Shown piece by piece: positions 5,725-6,101 of a stretch of DNA of 6,101 nucleotides. The stretch spans positions 1 through 6,101 of the forward strand of contig CAJUGZ010000002.1 of assembly GCA_910585855.1 (NCBI GenBank), read 5' to 3'. A program made the position numbers and the translations under genes. This stretch comes from an uncultured Lachnospiraceae bacterium. Its GTDB lineage: Bacteria; Bacillota_A; Clostridia; Lachnospirales; Lachnospiraceae. Position 1 is the first letter of the stretch, and each line of letters starts with the position of its first letter. A model generated the notes under the pieces. It was not told the origin of the DNA and ran no database searches. It worked only from the letters and a program-made list of their open reading frames with translations.

Positions 5725-5759
5725 TAGCCCTCAGCCCCCTAGCCCGCAGCCCCTTAGCC
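5725..5759 (+). CRISPR. Spacer 87: C-rich tandem repeat, G-quadruplex motif on minus strand
   Basis: This 35-bp spacer is built from variants of AGCCCNCAGCCCC and is far more GC-rich than its neighbours. The minus strand has four runs of three to five G with 3-4 base loops, a canonical G-quadruplex pattern. In one plus frame it encodes SPQPPSPQPLS, so the source may be a proline-rich linker gene. Confidence 0.65.
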
Positions 5760-6090
5760 GATGTAATAGAAACATAGTGGAATGTAAATATTAATGCGAG
5801 AGGAGAATATTATAATATTTTTTGGGATGTAATAGAAACATAGTGGAATGTAAATTTATTAGTATTATTATCAAATTAGCCTTAGTTGTTTGATGTAATA
5901 GAAACATAGTGGAATGTAAATTGCTTCTGAAGGATACTGGTTTTCAGGAACGCCGCCGATGTAATAGAAACATAGTGGAATGTAAATTTTAAACTATTGA
6001 TAAAAAGATGCATAAAATATAATTGATGTAATAGAAACATAGTGGAATGTAAATTGCCGCAAGGCTTGGGGAGGATAGCAATACAACGGT

Positions 6091-6101
6091 GATGTAATAG
6101 A
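6091..6101 (+). repeat. Partial 93rd repeat cut by the window edge
   Basis: The last 11 bases are the first 11 bases of the repeat. The array therefore continues to the right of the window. Confidence 0.97.

Larger units (their letters stand above)
1..6101 (+). CRISPR. Interior of a very large CRISPR array, probably type I-B
   Basis: Base 1 is the last base of a spacer, and bases 6091-6101 are the start of a 93rd repeat. Full repeats start at 2, 69, 135, 203, 269, 335, 400, 466, 532, 597, 664, 729, 795, 861, 929, 995, 1062, 1129, 1195, 1262, 1329, 1394, 1459, 1525, 1592, 1659, 1724, 1790, 1856, 1923, 1990, 2058, 2125, 2192, 2258, 2325, 2390, 2457, 2524, 2591, 2657, 2725, 2791, 2856, 2922, 2988, 3054, 3119, 3186, 3253, 3319, 3386, 3451, 3516, 3582, 3648, 3715, 3781, 3848, 3914, 3980, 4046, 4111, 4177, 4244, 4309, 4373, 4439, 4505, 4572, 4639, 4705, 4771, 4837, 4904, 4971, 5037, 5102, 5169, 5234, 5301, 5367, 5433, 5498, 5564, 5630, 5695, 5760, 5826, 5892, 5958 and 6025. 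Spacer n is the DNA between repeat n and repeat n+1. All repeats read as identical, so neither the degenerate distal end nor the leader is inside. No cas gene is present. Subtype and strand are inferred from the repeat alone. Confidence 0.99.

Noticed and set aside
5806..5819. The 14-bp palindrome AATATTATAATATT followed by T in spacer 88.
   Set aside because: It is pure A/T and would form a very unstable hairpin; such palindromes are expected by chance in AT-rich DNA.
1..6101. Transcription on the minus strand, with a repeat ending ATTACATC.
   Set aside because: The plus-strand end ATGTAAAT fits the known type I-B handle, and the donor-copy order puts the young end on the left. The minus orientation agrees with neither.

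Overview
The whole window is the interior of one very large CRISPR array. It holds 92 complete copies of a 30-bp direct repeat plus the first 11 bases of a 93rd, separated by 92 spacers of 34-38 bp (mean about 36.2). I found no variant repeat on reading through. The array runs off both edges, so the leader, the cas genes and the terminal degenerate repeat are all outside the window. There is no protein-coding gene. The long open frames are translations of the repeat, whose 30-bp length recurs in frame as the same decapeptides.

The repeat ends in ATGTAAAT, and its last 12 bases (TGGAATGTAAAT) closely resemble the 3' end of type I-B repeats of Clostridioides difficile and related low-GC Firmicutes and Fusobacteria, as I remember them. 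This suggests a type I-B system in an AT-rich anaerobe, transcribed left to right, with ATGTAAAT as the crRNA 5' handle and the leader beyond the left edge. Host assignment is only an inference.

The exceptional feature is in the left 860 bp. Six spacers (units 1, 2, 3, 4, 9 and 13) begin with the same 18 bases, the exact reverse complement of the first 18 bases of the repeat. For three of them the remaining 18 bases are the exact reverse complement of the 3' half of another spacer in this window (units 46, 50 and 44). These spacers were therefore copied from the array itself, across spacer-repeat junctions. The point where each copy starts lies directly next to CCA on the minus strand of the repeat. 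This is the only CC dinucleotide in the repeat on either strand and it matches the CCN/CCW PAM of type I-B. The array thus carries guides against itself with a valid PAM. Their seed halves match every repeat, and their crRNAs can fold into 18-bp hairpins with the flanking repeats.

The other spacers look phage-derived. Several sets are homologous spacers taken from the same coding site of diverged phages (V[E/Q]PG[E/D]xLxFPTT, PDGR[L/F]EAWIPEQ, FRxTLDxYRF). Others encode collagen-like Gly-X-Y repeats, a fragment like the Rha-family phage regulator, ribosome binding sites with start codons, a terminator-like hairpin, and a site resembling parS.
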